Origin: Begonia masoniana
Taxonomy: Eukaryota; Streptophyta; Magnoliopsida; Cucurbitales; Begoniaceae
Direction of reading: 5' to 3'
NCBI GenBank assembly: GCA_022432975.1
Contig: CM039510.1
Coordinates: 8,834,414-8,898,413, forward strand
Length of the DNA stretch: 64,000 bases
This document shows positions 12,906-32,594 of the stretch, one piece after another (the stretch's first letter is position 1; each line of letters begins with the position of its first letter). Made by a program: the position numbers and the translations under genes. The notes beneath the pieces were generated by a model. That model was not told where the DNA came from. It searched no databases and saw only the letters and a list, made by a program, of their open reading frames with translations.

Positions 12906-14080
12906 CGTTCAGTTCTTTTAGAACAAATCGATTGAAGTGAAGTTTCTTATACTTCTTCAAAAGCATTACTAAGTCTTAATTACGCGTCCATGAAGGTTAT
13001 TGGGTTCTCAGTACACGTCGTTCTCATCACTTCAAGTTAAAACCTTGAAGGTGAAATGGATAACTTAGGTTATAACCATAAATCATGTAACAGTGAACCT
13101 CATTTGCTTGACACGTTCAGTTCTTTTGGAACAAATCGATTGAAGTGAAGTTTCTTATACTTCTGCAAACGCATTACTAAATCTTAATTACGTGTCCATG
13201 AAGGTTATTGGGTCCTCAATACACATCATTCTCATCATTTAAAGTTACAACTTTAAAGGTGAAATTAATAACTTAGGTTTTAACCACAAGTCAAGTAACA
13301 GTGAACCTAATTTGCTTGATACGTTCAGTTTTTTTGGAACAAATCGATTGCAGTGAAATTTCTTATACTTCTTCAAGAGCATTACTAAGTCTTAATTACG
13401 CGTCCATGATGATTATTGGGTTCTTAATACACGTCGTTTTCATCACTTCAAGTTAAAACCTTGAAGGTAAAATTGATAACTTAGGTCCTAACCACAAGTC
13501 ATGTAACAATGAAACTCATTTGCTTGATACGTTCAGTTCTTTTGGAACAAATCGATTGAAGTGAAGTTTCTTATACTTCTTCAAAAGCATTACTAAGTCT
13601 TAATCACGCGTCCATGAAGGTTATTGGGTCCTCAATACATGCCCTTCTCATCACTTCAAGTTAAAACCTTGAAGGTGAAATTGATAACTTAGGTTCTAAC
13701 CACAAGTCAAGTAATAGTGAACCTCATTTGCTTGATACGTTCAGTTCTTTTGGAACAAATCGATTGAAGTGAAGTTTCTTATACTTCTTCAAACGCATTA
13801 CTAAGTCTTAATTACGCGTCCATGAAGGTTATTGGGTCCTCAATACAGGTCGTTCTCATCACTTCAAGTTAAAACCTTGAAGGTGAAATGGATAACTTAA
13901 GTTCTAACCACAAGTCATGTAACAGTGAACCTCATTTGCTTGATACGTTCAGTTCTTTTGAAACAAATCGATTGAAATGATGTTTCTTATACTTCTTCAA
14001 AAGTATTACAAAGTCTTAATTACGGGTCCATGAATGTTATTGGGTCCTCAATATACGTCGTTATCATCACTTTAAGTTAA
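12906..14080. repeat. 208-bp tandem satellite, right block (about 6 units)
   Basis: The array resumes at the duplicated CGTTC. The landmark ACTAAGTC (ACAAAGTC in the last unit) occurs at 12968, 13176, 13384, 13592, 13800 and 14008, exactly 208 bp apart. The block ends within a monomer near 14080, where the sequence becomes unrelated AT-rich DNA. Confidence 0.95.
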
Positions 14081-15988
14081 TATGTTTGCCTAATTCACCG
14101 TCTATATTCTTAAGATTTTTGGGATGTGACATTAGTAATTAACTATTATTTATTGTGTAATTGCTATAAGTAATGATTTCTTTGTTTGATGAAAGTGACG
14201 TGGTAAAGCATGGTGTTCAATCTTGATAAGGACAATTTTAATAATTGCACGAATGATCTTTAAATTTATAAAAGCCCTTCAAAACAAGAAGCCACAAGTT
14301 GCAAACATGCTCGGACATTTTAATGTAGTGATAGGCCAATGGGATGCAATAAGCTCTATCTCAAATAATCATACAACATGTTAGTTGATATTTTAAAATA
14401 GAAATAATAAACTACAGCGAAAGAGACAACTAAACACATTTAAAGTATTAGTTTATCGATGTTTAATAAACTATATTTTACGCTTGTTTTCTTAATTTTA
14501 GATAACATACATATTTTCTTTTTGTAAATCGATTTTGCAACTCCAATTGGAAGCATAAGTAGAGTCTATCGTAAAATTTTCATAGTTATTAGATGACATA
14601 CATATTTTTAATGAATTATTTTGTAACAGAATCATAATAGATTATAATAAATTGTAAAAGTGTTGAAAACCCACCAAACTTTGTAAATTAGCTTCTCATG
14701 AAAAGGTGGATATGTGATAAAAATTTAAGGCAAACGTAATATCGTTTGGTATGTTTTCTGAAGTAGTCAACATTGAAAATGACGATTTGTTCTCTGAAGT
14801 AGAAGTCTGCTCTTAAAAAGGGAATTTTCACTCTTCTCTCACAATTTTTTGTTATGAGTAATAATCTGCAATTTAAGAGCATACTCTAGAGCGGGCTCCT
14901 GGTCTTAAAATTTTTTTACAAAAAATTGGGAGAGCACGAGCCTAGTGAAACTTATTTTGTTGACAAAATAAGTTTAAGCGCATATAATTTAAGTGCAAAT
15001 TTATCAATGTCTATAATTTAAAAAAAAAATTTGTTAATTATTCTTTTATTAATTTATAGAGTAATTATATTTTCAGAATTTAACCATGAACACGATATCG
15101 TCAATGGTGGTTAAACTCCGTTGAATTCCGTCCATGAAACGTTAATTTTCACTCCTCCCCTTCTTTCTCCTCTTTCGCCTCCCCCCGCGGCGACCCCATC
15201 AAGAGGTTGGTCCATCTGCTCTCCAAACCCTTTCTCATTGCCTCGCTGCCTCATCTCCGCTTCACTGCTTGTATCTAAATCCATTTCTTCTCTCTTCATC
15301 CAAATCACGTTCTAACAGTATATTTACTGCAAACTAAAAGGTAAAAACTTTTTGTTTTTTGTTTTTTTGTTTTGTTTTCTGTTCTTTTTCTGCAATTCCA
15401 TTATTCTGCTCTTGGTTTTTTTATTTATCACAGTAAAGATTTCTAAACAACCTAAAAAAATTTCTGAACAACCTAACAAAAAGAAGAAAGCAGCAACGCA
15501 AGAGAGATATTGATCGTCAAAAAAAACCACAGAAAAAAAAAAAAAAGAAATTTCCAAGTTTTTCTGGGCTTACATTGATTAAATCTGTCACTCTTTGTTT
15601 TCGAGCAGGAGTAAGTTTAGCCACAACGTGGTTAAGAGCATAATCAAGCATCCATTCTTTTGCATTTATTCTATCTTCTTTGTTTTGATGCCTCAGATGA
15701 ACTTTTTCAGCTTTTTCATTAGTCGTTGATCGCAGAGATCTCGGCCCTCTCGGATTGAATTTCTTAACGTTTTTTCGCTGCCTATATGAATCTTTTCATG
15801 ATCACGATTCTCCTCAGATTGTTCCAGTTTTTCATTTCGTGGCCCATACTTTTATTGGATTTCAGTGTTCTTTTAGTTTTTAGTAGAGATTTCTCTGGAT
15901 CCAATTCTTTCAATGGGCTAATTTGCTCTTCATTGATCGAGCTAATCGTGTTAAACAATACATCCGAGCCCCACTCCAACAACCCACC
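14081..15988. other. Intergenic stretch, no gene recognised
   Basis: AT-rich with no convincing exon. A pyrimidine-rich segment at 15150-15320 resembles a plant 5' leader but has no supported reading frame. Simple T- and A-rich runs occur at 15350-15550. Short open frames on both strands show no family signature. Confidence 0.6.
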
Positions 15989-16145
15989 TGTTAGACACCT
16001 GTACAAATAATCTGTTTCCTTATCTTTAGCATTTAGTTTCTTCTGTTTCCTTTATTTTTGGTCAATTTGTTGTACCTGTAGCCTATTAATTACGGCTAAC
16101 TTCGTTTGTACAAACTAGTTGAATGTAGACATTTCCTTTTTCACA
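15989..16145 (+). repeat. Probable 5' LTR of a copia element (short)
   Basis: The stretch starts TGTTAGACACC and ends TTTTCACA directly before a primer binding site. The right border is firm. The left border is a guess from the TG start and the usual distance, because no second LTR is present for comparison. Confidence 0.5.
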
Positions 16146-16157
16146 TGGTATCAGAGC
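16146..16157 (+). other. Primer binding site of the + strand copia copy
   Basis: TGGTATCAGAGC, complementary to initiator tRNA-Met, directly follows the putative LTR and lies about 30 bp before the gag start. Confidence 0.85.
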
Positions 16158-16186
16158 AAACTTAATAAGTCTCCTCATCGTCCAAC

Positions 16187-17577
16187 ATGTCAGGCGAAAC
16201 TGAAGTCCTCGACACGATCGCCGGAATCAAAGCCACTGAGTCATCTCTGAATCAACCTCAGCCAGATCCATATGCGATCCATCACTCCGACAGTCCTTCC
16301 ACCATCCTCGTCACGCCTCTCCTAACAGGCGATAACTACGGATCTTGGAGTCGCGCCATCACCATGGCACTGAGGGCCAAAAGCAAGTTCACCTTCGTCG
16401 ATGGTTCCATGTCCAAGCCGACAGAAGGGAGTGCAGCCGTCAATTGGGGACGCTGCAATGATCTCGTGAGCAGTTGGATACTCAACTCTGTCTCTCCCGA
16501 AATACGTCCTAGCATTCTATATGCCGAGACCGCAAATCAAATATGGGTTGACCTCAAAGACCGATTCTCACAGTCCAACGCCCCCAAAATTTATCAACTC
16601 AAACATTCTATTTCAGTACTCAAACAGGACGGTATGACTGTTTCTCTCTACATTACCCAACTCAAATCACTTTGGGATGAATTGAGCAGCATCATTCCCA
16701 TGCCTCCATGCATCTGCGGCAACGCAAAGTGGATCATCGACCAAATGAATCAAGACCGATCCATGGAGTTTTTGCAAGGTCTCCATGAAAGCTATTCAGC
16801 AGTACGAAGTCAAATCCTCCTGATGGAGCCCTTTCCATCGGTCCAGCGCATCTACAACCTTGTTCGTCAAGAAGAAAAGCAGCAAGAACTCAATCTTAGC
16901 ACCACTGCTTCAGTTGACGCTGCTGCCCTCAATGCCTCTAAACAACCAGGCCGCTCCGACGCTTCCGTCAATGCTGCTGCTCCACCTAATCGACCACAGG
17001 GAAAACGTTCACGTCCTTTTTGCGACCACTGCAATCGAGTTGGACACGTTAAAGCCACATGTTACCAAATCCATGGCTTCCCCGACAAAGAACAAAAGCG
17101 GACTAACTCGGGACAATCTGCGCCAACAAAACGTTTTACCGACGATCAATATAATCGGCTATTATCTCTCTTGGCCAAGGACACATCCAGCGCTTCAGTT
17201 AATTTAGCAGGTACAGCCCTTTCATGTACGTCCCCTAGTTGGATTATTGACTCAGGCGCCTCTAACCACATATGTGCATCTTTAACGTTATTTCATACTT
17301 ATGCTCCATTAAATAAAAATATTTTTGTGCAATTACCAAATGGATCATATGTATCAGTGACACACACTGGTACTGTCAAATGTTCTCCATCACTTGTCCT
17401 CAAGGATGTTTTCTTTATTCCATCCTTCAAATTCAATTTATTATCTGTCTCACAAGTTACAAGTCAACTTAACTGTGACGTAACTTTCTCTTCCACGTTG
17501 TGTACATTTCAGGACCGCACAACGAAGACGATGATTGGTCAGGGTAGTCTCCAACATGGCCTCTTCTACTTGGATGA
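16187..17577 (+). pseudogene. Ty1/copia gag-protease, 3'-truncated
   Basis: The open frame starting MSGETEV matches the gag of plant copia elements, including the LLTGDNYGSWSRAI stretch near residue 45. A CCHC knuckle (CDHCNRVGHVKATC) sits near residues 278-291 and an aspartic protease motif (IDSGASNHIC) near 355. Homology stops at GLFYLDDP near 17577. The frame runs on to 17647 only by chance, through sequence that is the reverse complement of a copia RNase H region. Integrase and reverse transcriptase are absent on this strand. The same region exists on the other strand at about 30144-28965 with only a few differences, so the two copies form a near-identical inverted pair. Confidence 0.92.
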
Positions 17578-18023
17578 TCCTGCCCAATCGGAGTCTGAGA
17601 ACCCGACGAGGGAGAGCGTACTGGAGGCAGGGAGAAAGATTCCATGACCAACTGTGCCTTTGAGATAGCGGAGTACGCGGTGAGCTGCGTCAAGATGAAC
17701 GGAGTGTGGTTGTTGCATAAATTGACTTAGTGTGTTGACAGCAAATTGAATGTCTGGACGTGTGACAGTGAGATATAAAAGACGACCAATGAGGCGACGG
17801 AAAGTAGATGGATCTGGAATCGGAGTACCATCATCAGGACGAAGCTTGAGGTGTTGTTCCATAGGAAAAGAAGATGGACGAGATCCAAGGAATCCAGTAT
17901 CGGTGAGAATGTCGAGGGTGTATTTTCGTTGACATAGGAATATACCTGCCTTGGAACGTGAAACCTCGATGCCAAGAAAGTATCGAAGAGGGCCAAGGTC
18001 TTTGATTGAAAAAGAATGGGCGA
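17578..18023 (-). pseudogene. Copia reverse transcriptase/RNase H fragment, 3' continuation of the interrupted copy
   Basis: Read on the - strand from 18023 this gives [19 protein letters not shown], then the [16 protein letters not shown] stretch, and ends at FSDSDWAG, the start of the copia RNase H. It continues the frame that stops at 27008. The two halves share the duplicated GGCGA, and across one copy of it the frame joins as [13 protein letters not shown]. The left edge at 17578 is an abrupt fusion to the + strand copia copy. Confidence 0.9.
18019..18023. other. Target-site duplication (GGCGA), left copy
   Basis: GGCGA before the LTR start at 18024 and again at 27008-27012 after the other LTR. 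It brackets the gag-only element inside the copia copy. Confidence 0.95.
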
Positions 18024-20746
18024 TGTCACACCCCTAAATCCGTACCCACATTTCCGTAATAAAATTTTTCATTTTAATCTTTTAAACTTATTCTTAAGCG
18101 GAAACTAAATCAGAATTGAAATCGGAATTAAAATTGAACTTTTAAAGCATTTAAAACAAAACGTTTATTAACTAAATAAAACTTAAAACATTTAAGTAAA
18201 GTATTTAAAATTCATTCAGAAAAGTGGGAGGGCAGAATTGGGATTCTGCCCTCGAAATGCATTTCCAAGTTGGCGATTGGTCTCTGCCTTAGGCAGAGAC
18301 CGATCGCCGATCGCTGAAGGTTGCCAAACAGCGATCGATCTCTGCATCAAGCAGAGATCGATCGCTGCATGTAGCTGCCAAGGCAGCAAGCAAAGCAGCG
18401 ATCGATCTCTGCTTGCTGCAGAGATCGATCGCTGCACACCATGCAGCGATCGCCCAGCGATCAGACTTCCCCTTTTCTCCCCTTGCTTCTTCCTTCTGTT
18501 TTCTTTTCACACTTTGCTCTCTGGAATTCCAGAGAGCAAAACACAATTTCAGCTCTCTGGAATCCGATTCCAGAGAGCAAAATACTTCACTTATCCTTCA
18601 ATATTTTCACAATTCATTATCTTTCTCATTCATTTTCACCATTAATTTATAATTTCAACCCAACTAAAATGCGTCCTAAACTCAATCATCATGCAGCGGA
18701 CTTTGCGGAATCCAACTGCATGGATAACTCTAAAAACCGAGCATACCCGTAACCATTTAAAATCATTCAAAACACTTCGATAACACTAATTAAACTTTAA
18801 CAAACGTTTTAAATACATTTACCAAACAGTTATAAACCAGGTTTCAAATCGTCCAAACATAAACATATTAACCAACCAGACCAAACATCCTAATATATTC
18901 AATTCACACAATTCATATCACGTCCCCAAAACATATACCTACGTCCCCACGGGTCAAAACGCGCCTCGACTACTCAGCACACTCCCACGGGCCATCTTTC
19001 TTCAACCGATCATGCCTCGGGTGGAGGGATCTCATCCTCACCTGTGTAGAGGTCACCTACACCATAAAAATAAGTCGTGAGCTTAAGGCTCAGTAAGTCT
19101 ACGTGAATGCAATGCATGCTATGCGTGCAGTTCATAAAACATGCTTCCTACCTTTTCGCTATTCATTTCATTTCATTTCATAATGTCACCGTGGCCTCAC
19201 TCTCGCTAGATAGGAGCGGCATATCCCGCGATTAGGATAGCCCCTCGTATCTAACCGGGGGGAAAACATGCTCCCCAAGCAGCCATGTCTGAACCACCGC
19301 CACCTCCTTGACCAGATTACATTCATTCATACATTTACATTATCCTTTTCCTTTTCATGAAAACATGCATAGAAATTCCTTTTTCGTGCTTTTCAGAAAC
19401 ATGATGCGTGAACATGTGCAATACTATAAACATAATCAAAGCAATAACAAACAATGAACGTACATACCATCAAGACGAATAGAAACATAACCTAATAAGA
19501 AATTAACCTAACTACCCAACCTATTCGCCCGACACTTACTATAATCTCCAATTTCCTCGAACAACAAGAAATCTTATGGTGTAGGCCAATCGGCCAAACA
19601 AGTCACGAGAGACTTACCTGTCGTCCGTAGCTCGCTGAGCTTCGTCCACGAGCGTCGTTCGTCTGGGCAAAACGCAACATTCGTAGTTAAAATCAATTTA
19701 AACTCCTAAACGTCCTATTTCAATAAAACCTTAACTAAGGCAATTCCTAAAGTTCCAACGATTAATTAACGACGACTTCACGCTCGTTAATTTGAAATTC
19801 CAATTACGAGTTATTTCTGAAAACCCGTAAATTCCCAAATTTATACTTTTTCACAAATTGATTTATCTTCGTCCAATAACATCCAATACGTTCAGTATAT
19901 ATTTAATCACGGCTAACCTATTAATTACGAGCCCTAAACCGCGTTTTTCGTCAAAGCCCTAATTGAAACCCTAAAGCTACATCTCCGTAAAACTCGAAAT
20001 AACCACTCAAAGACCGAAGCTACATACCGAGGGTTGCGAGAGGGGAAGAAACCGTGAAGGATCGGAGTTGATCGGAGGTCGGACGGAGCTCGGATCTTCG
20101 AAATCGCCGGCGGCCGTGAGGAGGGAGAGCTCCCTGTTCGTGCGATCCAGAGAAGGAGAGGAGAGAAAGTGAGGGAGAGAAAAGAAACTTTGTTATTTAT
20201 AAATTGATTTGATGAATTACCATTTTGCCCTTCTTACTTAAATCTATTTGTTTCGTCCTTCGTTTCGTTAATCGTCCAACGATTCGGATTCTCGAAAATT
20301 TCTTATTTCACCAATCAACCCAACTTATTATTTGGGTTCCAATGAAACTGTCCGTTCGCAATTCGGACCTCGTTTACTATTTTTACTGAACCATCGTTTA
20401 CTTTACGATAGCGTATTTATTCAGAACATAGCGTTTAAACTCCAAAAATTCTCAAAACTTCCTTAAAATTCTAATTACTTGTTAGGGTCATAATGATGCT
20501 TTCTCTTCGTGAAACGGACTTTGTTTACTAATTTTAATAAAACATCCATTACATTACGAGAAACATAATTACTCGGAATATTGCGTCACTATTCCGAAAA
20601 TTCTCGTAATATTCTTAAAATTCCTATTAATCGTTAGGATCGCAATAAAGCTTTCTGTTTGCGAAACCGACTTGATTTAACATAATTACTAAAAATGTCA
20701 CATATAATATATTAAATCCAAAAATCCGTACAAGCCGGATATTACA
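18024..20746 (-). repeat. 3' LTR (left) of the gag-only LTR element
   Basis: 2723 bp, begins TGTCACACCCC and ends GGATATTACA on the + strand. It is almost identical to 24291-27007: I counted about ten differences plus a TTTCA-type length change. It contains the long hairpins at about 18288-18450. Read on the - strand it has a TATAAATA box (20194-20201), a CT-rich leader, a CAG|GTAAGT donor (intron start 19617) and a TGTAG|GTGAC acceptor (intron end 19057). Confidence 0.95.
18288..18450. repeat. Cluster of long hairpins built on GATCGATC (left LTR)
   Basis: Three consecutive inverted repeats: one built on GCGATTGGTCTCTGCC with its mirror (one mismatch in this copy), and two built on CAGCGATCGATCTCTGC with their mirrors, each with a short loop. 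Two smaller palindromes with the core CTCTGGAATTCCAGAG follow at about 18518-18580. Confidence 0.9.
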
Positions 20747-20760
20747 TTCTACCCTCCTTA
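20747..20760 (-). other. Polypurine tract of the gag-only element
   Basis: On the - strand, AAGGAGGGTAGAA lies directly before the 3' LTR, preceded by the TTTTGTGGACAAAATTCTG context also common in Ty3 elements. Confidence 0.75.
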
Positions 20761-22905
<2,145 letters not shown>

Positions 22906-22950
22906 CTTCGAGGTTCAACTAATAGTCCTTCTTACCCACTTTCTATTTTC

Positions 22951-24127
22951 TTACTTTTCTATTTTCAAGTCTATATATTTATTTATCATATGCATATTTG
23001 TCATACAGGTAATTAAAATAATACCTGGAATAGTAGAAGGCTGGGCCCCATCGTCGGCGTCGCCGGGCTCGATGAAAGCAAAGACTCTTGGTCCAACCTT
23101 TCTTTGATCTCTGTTCTGTTGATCTCTGCCTGGTTGATTTCGGTTCGATAATGGGCAGTTCATGATATAGTGACCAGCTTCCCCACACCGGTAACACCTA
23201 TTGGTACGCGTCAGACAATCACCGTAGTGCTGCTTCTGGCACTGCGGACATAAAGGCTTTTGAGTAGCCCCTTGAACCTGCTTTCCTTTTCCTTGGTCGT
23301 TCCTACCATCGTAGGGCCTCTTATCGCTCCTCTGTCGTCGTGGCTGTTGTTGCTCACCTGGTTGCCAGTCTCGGTCCCATGACTGTGGTTGGATCTCACG
23401 AAAGAAACCCTTAGCCGGCTCCCTCGGTCTAACACATGTAGCTCTGGCAGCCTCAATATCCAGAGCTCGGGCTGTGATGTCAGAAAAGGGCACATCAATA
23501 ATACCTGAGACAACCACGTGCATCCTGATCTCTGGATTAAGTCCCTCCATAAACTGGTGCACCTTCTCTTCATTATCGCTAACAAGACGAGGTGCAAATC
23601 TGGATAATGCCTCAAACCTCCGAATATAATCAGCAACTGAACCAGTCTGCTTCAGCTGCATAAACTCGTTCCTCTTGGCCACCCTCACCGTGCGGCTGAA
23701 ATACTTATCGAAGAATAGAAACTTGAACCGATCCCAAGTCATAACAGATACGTCCGTCGTCACCTTGATCGAATCCCACCAGAAACGGGCATCCATCGCT
23801 AAATGAAAGGTAGCATACGCCACCTTGCTCCCGTTCCCTACCTCGGCGTAAGCTAACATGTCCTCCATAACTCGGATCCATTCCTCGGCACGTGTCGGAT
23901 CCGACGACTGGCCCTCGAATACTAGGAGGCCGTAGGCTTTGAAACCTCTGCATACCCTGATTACTGGGGACTACCAGCTCCTGAGCTCTCTGATTCTCTC
24001 GCTGGTTCTCTCGATTTACTAGATCCGCTATCTGCTGTGCTTGCCGGTCCATATGCTGAGACTGGCGGTCTATCAAATCCATAAGACGATCCGTCGCGTC
24101 ATCTCTAGGATCCCTTCCTCGAACCAT
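22951..24127 (-). pseudogene. Gag polyprotein of the pol-less LTR element, one frame change
   Basis: The - strand start at 24127 (MVRGRDPRDDATDRLMDLID) leads into a polar coiled-coil-like N-terminus. Near 23900-23930 the frame shifts and continues as the retrotransposon gag domain (AYATFHLAMDARFWWDSI, later FMEGLNPEIRMHV). It then reaches a basic linker and a CCHC knuckle (CYRCGEAGHYIMNC, about 23190-23150). The frame stays similar to the Ty3 element's polyprotein up to PGIILI, where the protease should begin, then runs into unrelated sequence and stops at 22951. Nothing of pol remains. This is the layout of a gag-only terminal-repeat element that would borrow enzymes from relatives. Confidence 0.88.
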
Positions 24128-24273
24128 ACTTATAAACTCCTATAAAATTTACAAACAAATAATCCTAAGTAACAAAATCAAATAAAACAATAAACAGACT
24201 TACAGTTAATGAAGGATGTCCGCGTAGTGGCTGTGCAGTCGAGCAGTCTACAGAACCGATTTTAAAACCCGGG

Positions 24274-24286
24274 GGCTCTGATACCA
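24274..24286 (-). other. Primer binding site of the gag-only element
   Basis: Read on the - strand, TGGTATCAGAGCC four bases inside the 5' LTR border (24291), initiator tRNA-Met type. Confidence 0.9.
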
Positions 24287-24290
24287 TAAC

Positions 24291-27007
24291 TGTCACACCC
24301 CTAAATCCGTACCCACATTTCCGTAATAAAATTTTTCATTTTAATCTTTTAAACTTATTCTTAAGCGGAAACTAAATCAGAATTGAAATCGGAATTAAAA
24401 TTGAACTTTTAAAGCATTTAAAACAAAACGTTTATTAACTAAATAAAACTTAAAACATTTAAGTAAAGTATTTAAAATTCATTCAGAAAAGTGGGAGGGC
24501 AGAATTGGGATTCTGCCCTCGAAATGCATTTCCAAGTTGGCGATCGGTCTCTGCCTTAGGCAGAGACCGATCGCCGATCGCTGAAGGTTGCCAAACAGCG
24601 ATCGATCTCTGCATCAAGCAGAGATCGATCGCTGCATGTAGCTGCCAAGGCAGCAAGCAAAGCAGCGATCGATCTCTGCTTGCTGCAGAGATCGATCGCT
24701 GCACACCATGCAGCGATCGCCCAGCGATCAGACTTCCCCTTTTCTCCCCTTGCTTCTTCCTTCTGTTTTCTTTTCACACTTTGCTCTCTGGAATTCCAGA
24801 GAGCAAAACACAATTTCAGCTCTCTGGAATCCGATTCCAGAGAGCAAAATACTTCACTTATCCTTCAATATTTTCACAATTCATTATCTTTCTCATTCAT
24901 TTTCACCATTAATTTATAATTTCAACCCAACTAAAATGCGTCCTAAACTCAATCATCATGCAGCGGACTTTGCGGAATCCAACTGCATGGATAACTCTAA
25001 AAACCGAGCATACCCGTAACCATTTAAAATCATTCAAAACACTTCGATAACACTAATTAAACTTTAACAAACGTTTTAAATACATTTACCAAACAGTTAT
25101 AAACCAGGTTTCAAATCGTCCAAACATAAACATATTAACCAACCAGACCAAACATCCTAATATATTCAATTCACACAATTCATATCACGTCCCCAAAACA
25201 TATACCTACGTCCCCACGGGTCAAAACGCGCCTCGACTACTCAGCACACTCCCACGGGCCATCTTTCTTCAACCGATCATGCCTCGGGTGGAGGGATCTC
25301 ATCCTCACCTGTGTAGAGGTCACCTACACCATAAAAATAAGTCGTGAGCTTAAGGCTCAGTAAGTCTACGTGAATGCAATGCATGCTATGCGTGCAGTTC
25401 ATAAAACATGCTTCCTACCTTTTCGCTATTCATTTCATTTCATAATGTCACCGTGGCCTCACTCTCGCTAGATAGGAGCGGCATATCCCGCGATTGGATA
25501 GCCCCTCGTATCTAACCGGGGGGAAAACATGCTCCCCAAGCAGCCATGTCTGAACCACCGCCACCTCCTTGACCAGATTACATTCATTCATACATTTACA
25601 TTATCCTTTTCCTTTTCATGAAAACATGCATAGAAATTCCTTTTTCGTGCTTTTCAGAAACATGATGCGTGAACATGTGCAATACTATAAACATAATCAA
25701 AGCAATAACAAACAATGAACGTGCATACCATCAAGACGAATAGAAACATAACCTAATAAGAAATTAACCTAACTACCCAACCTATTCGCCCGACACTTAC
25801 TATAATCTCCAATTTCCTCGAACAACAAGAAATCTTATGGTGTAGGCCAATCGGCCAAACAAGTCACGAGAGACTTACCTGTCGTCCGTAGCTCGCTGAG
25901 CTTCGTCCACAAGCGTCGTTCGTCTGGGCAAAACGCAACATTCGTAGTTAAAATCAATTTAAACTCCTAAACGTCCTATTTCAATAAAACCTTAACTAAG
26001 GCAATTCCTAAAGTTCCAACGATTAATTAACGACGACTTCACGCTCGTTAATTTGAAATTCCAATTACGAGTTATTTCTGAAAACCCGTAAATTCCCAAA
26101 TTTATACTTTTTCACAAATTGATTTATCTTCGTCCAATAACATCCAATACGTTCAGTATATATTTAATCACGGCTAACCTATTAATTACGAGCCCTAAAC
26201 CGCGTTTTTCGTCAAAGCCCTAATTGAAACCCTAAAGCTACATCTCCGTAAAACTCGAAATAACCACTCAAAGACCGAAGCTACATACCGAGGGTTGCGA
26301 GAGGGGAAGAAACCGTGAAGGATCGGAGTTGATCGGAGGTCGGACGGAGCTCGGATCTTCGAAATCGCCGGCGGCCGTGAGGAGGGAGAGCTCCCTGTTC
26401 GTGCGATCCAGAGAAGGAGAGGAGAGAAAGTGAGGGAGAGAAAAGAAACTTTGTTATTTATAAATTGATTTGATGAATTACCATTTTGCCCTTCTTACTT
26501 AAATCTATTTGTTTCGTCCTTCGTTTCGTTAATCGTCCAACGATTCGGATTCTCGAAAATTTCTTATTTCACCAATCAACCCAACTTATTATTTGGGTTC
26601 CAATGAAACTGTCCGTTCGCAATTCGGACCTCGTTTACTATTTTTACTGAACCATCGTTTAGTTTACGATAGCGTATTTATTCAGAACATAGCGTTTAAA
26701 CTCCAAAAATTCCCAAAACTTCCTTAAAATTCTAATTACTTGTTAGGGTCATAATGATGCTTTCTCTTCGTGAAACGGACTTCGTTTACTAATTTTAATA
26801 AAACATCCATTACATTACGAGAAACATAATTACTCGGAATATTGCGTCACTATTCCGAAAATTCTCGTAATATTCTTAAAATTCCTATTAATCGTTAGGA
26901 TCGCAATAAAGCTTTCTGTTTGCGAAACCGACTTGATTTAACATAATTACTAAAAATGCCACATATAATATATTAAATCCAAAAATCCGTACAAGCCGGA
27001 TATTACA
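24291..27007 (-). repeat. 5' LTR (right) of the gag-only LTR element
   Basis: 2717 bp with the same borders as the left LTR. Long GATCGATC hairpins lie at about 24540-24720, this copy having the perfect version of the first stem. On the - strand the order is TATAAATA box (26455-26462), CT-rich leader, CAG|GTAAGT donor (intron start 25878), the stem GGCCGATTGGCC followed by TACACC, the stem-loop around TGAGCTTAAGGCTCA (+ coordinates 25345-25359), and a TGTAG|GTGAC acceptor (intron end 25324). Confidence 0.95.
26455..26462 (-). promoter_or_regulatory. TATA box of the gag-only element's 5' LTR
   Basis: TATAAATA on the - strand, followed after roughly 30 bases by a CT-rich segment typical of plant transcription starts. 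The same box is at 20194-20201 in the other LTR. Confidence 0.6.
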
Positions 27008-32136
<5,129 letters not shown>

Positions 32137-32236
32137 NNNNNNNNNNNNNNNNNNNNNNNNNNNNNNNNNNNNNNNNNNNNNNNNNNNNNNNNNNNNNNNN
32201 NNNNNNNNNNNNNNNNNNNNNNNNNNNNNNNNNNNN
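32137..32236. other. Assembly gap (100 N)
   Basis: Exactly 100 undefined bases, the usual placeholder for a gap of unknown length. Linkage between the left and right parts of the window depends on this join. Confidence 0.98.
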
Positions 32237-32562
32237 GAACAAGAAGAAATAAAGGAAAGACAGATAGAAAAGACAAAGTGAAAGACGAAAAGATGAGAGA
32301 CTGATTAAATAAACGTAAACTCTGTTGGAGGCGGGGTGAACGATTACGAGTTGGCGTCCCATAAGACAGAATCATGAAGTGGACTTCTCGCTACGCGATT
32401 TGAAGTACTTTCAACAAAATGGACTGTTAGCAAAACTAAAGTAAGAAGAAAGACTCAGTGAGAACCCGCGAATAAGACTGTTTGTACGAAAATGCCCTAT
32501 TATCATAATGTTTCATGATAGTTGAGCTCGCTTTGAGCGTATTAAAGAATCCTAGTTTGAAC
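32237..32562. other. Short unassigned stretch after the gap
   Basis: No gene, LTR border or copia homology was recognised. It does not look like the missing copia 5' end. Confidence 0.5.
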
Positions 32563-32563
32563 C

Positions 32564-32589
<26 letters not shown>

Positions 32590-32594
<5 letters not shown>

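Noticed and set aside
15121..15315. Possible small gene with a proline-rich N-terminus
   Set aside because: A CT-rich segment open on both strands with no homology, splice context or downstream exon.
18216..18752. Several overlapping frames of 79-135 residues, repeated at 24483-25019
   Set aside because: They lie over the hairpin cluster of the two LTRs on both strands; composition follows the palindromes.
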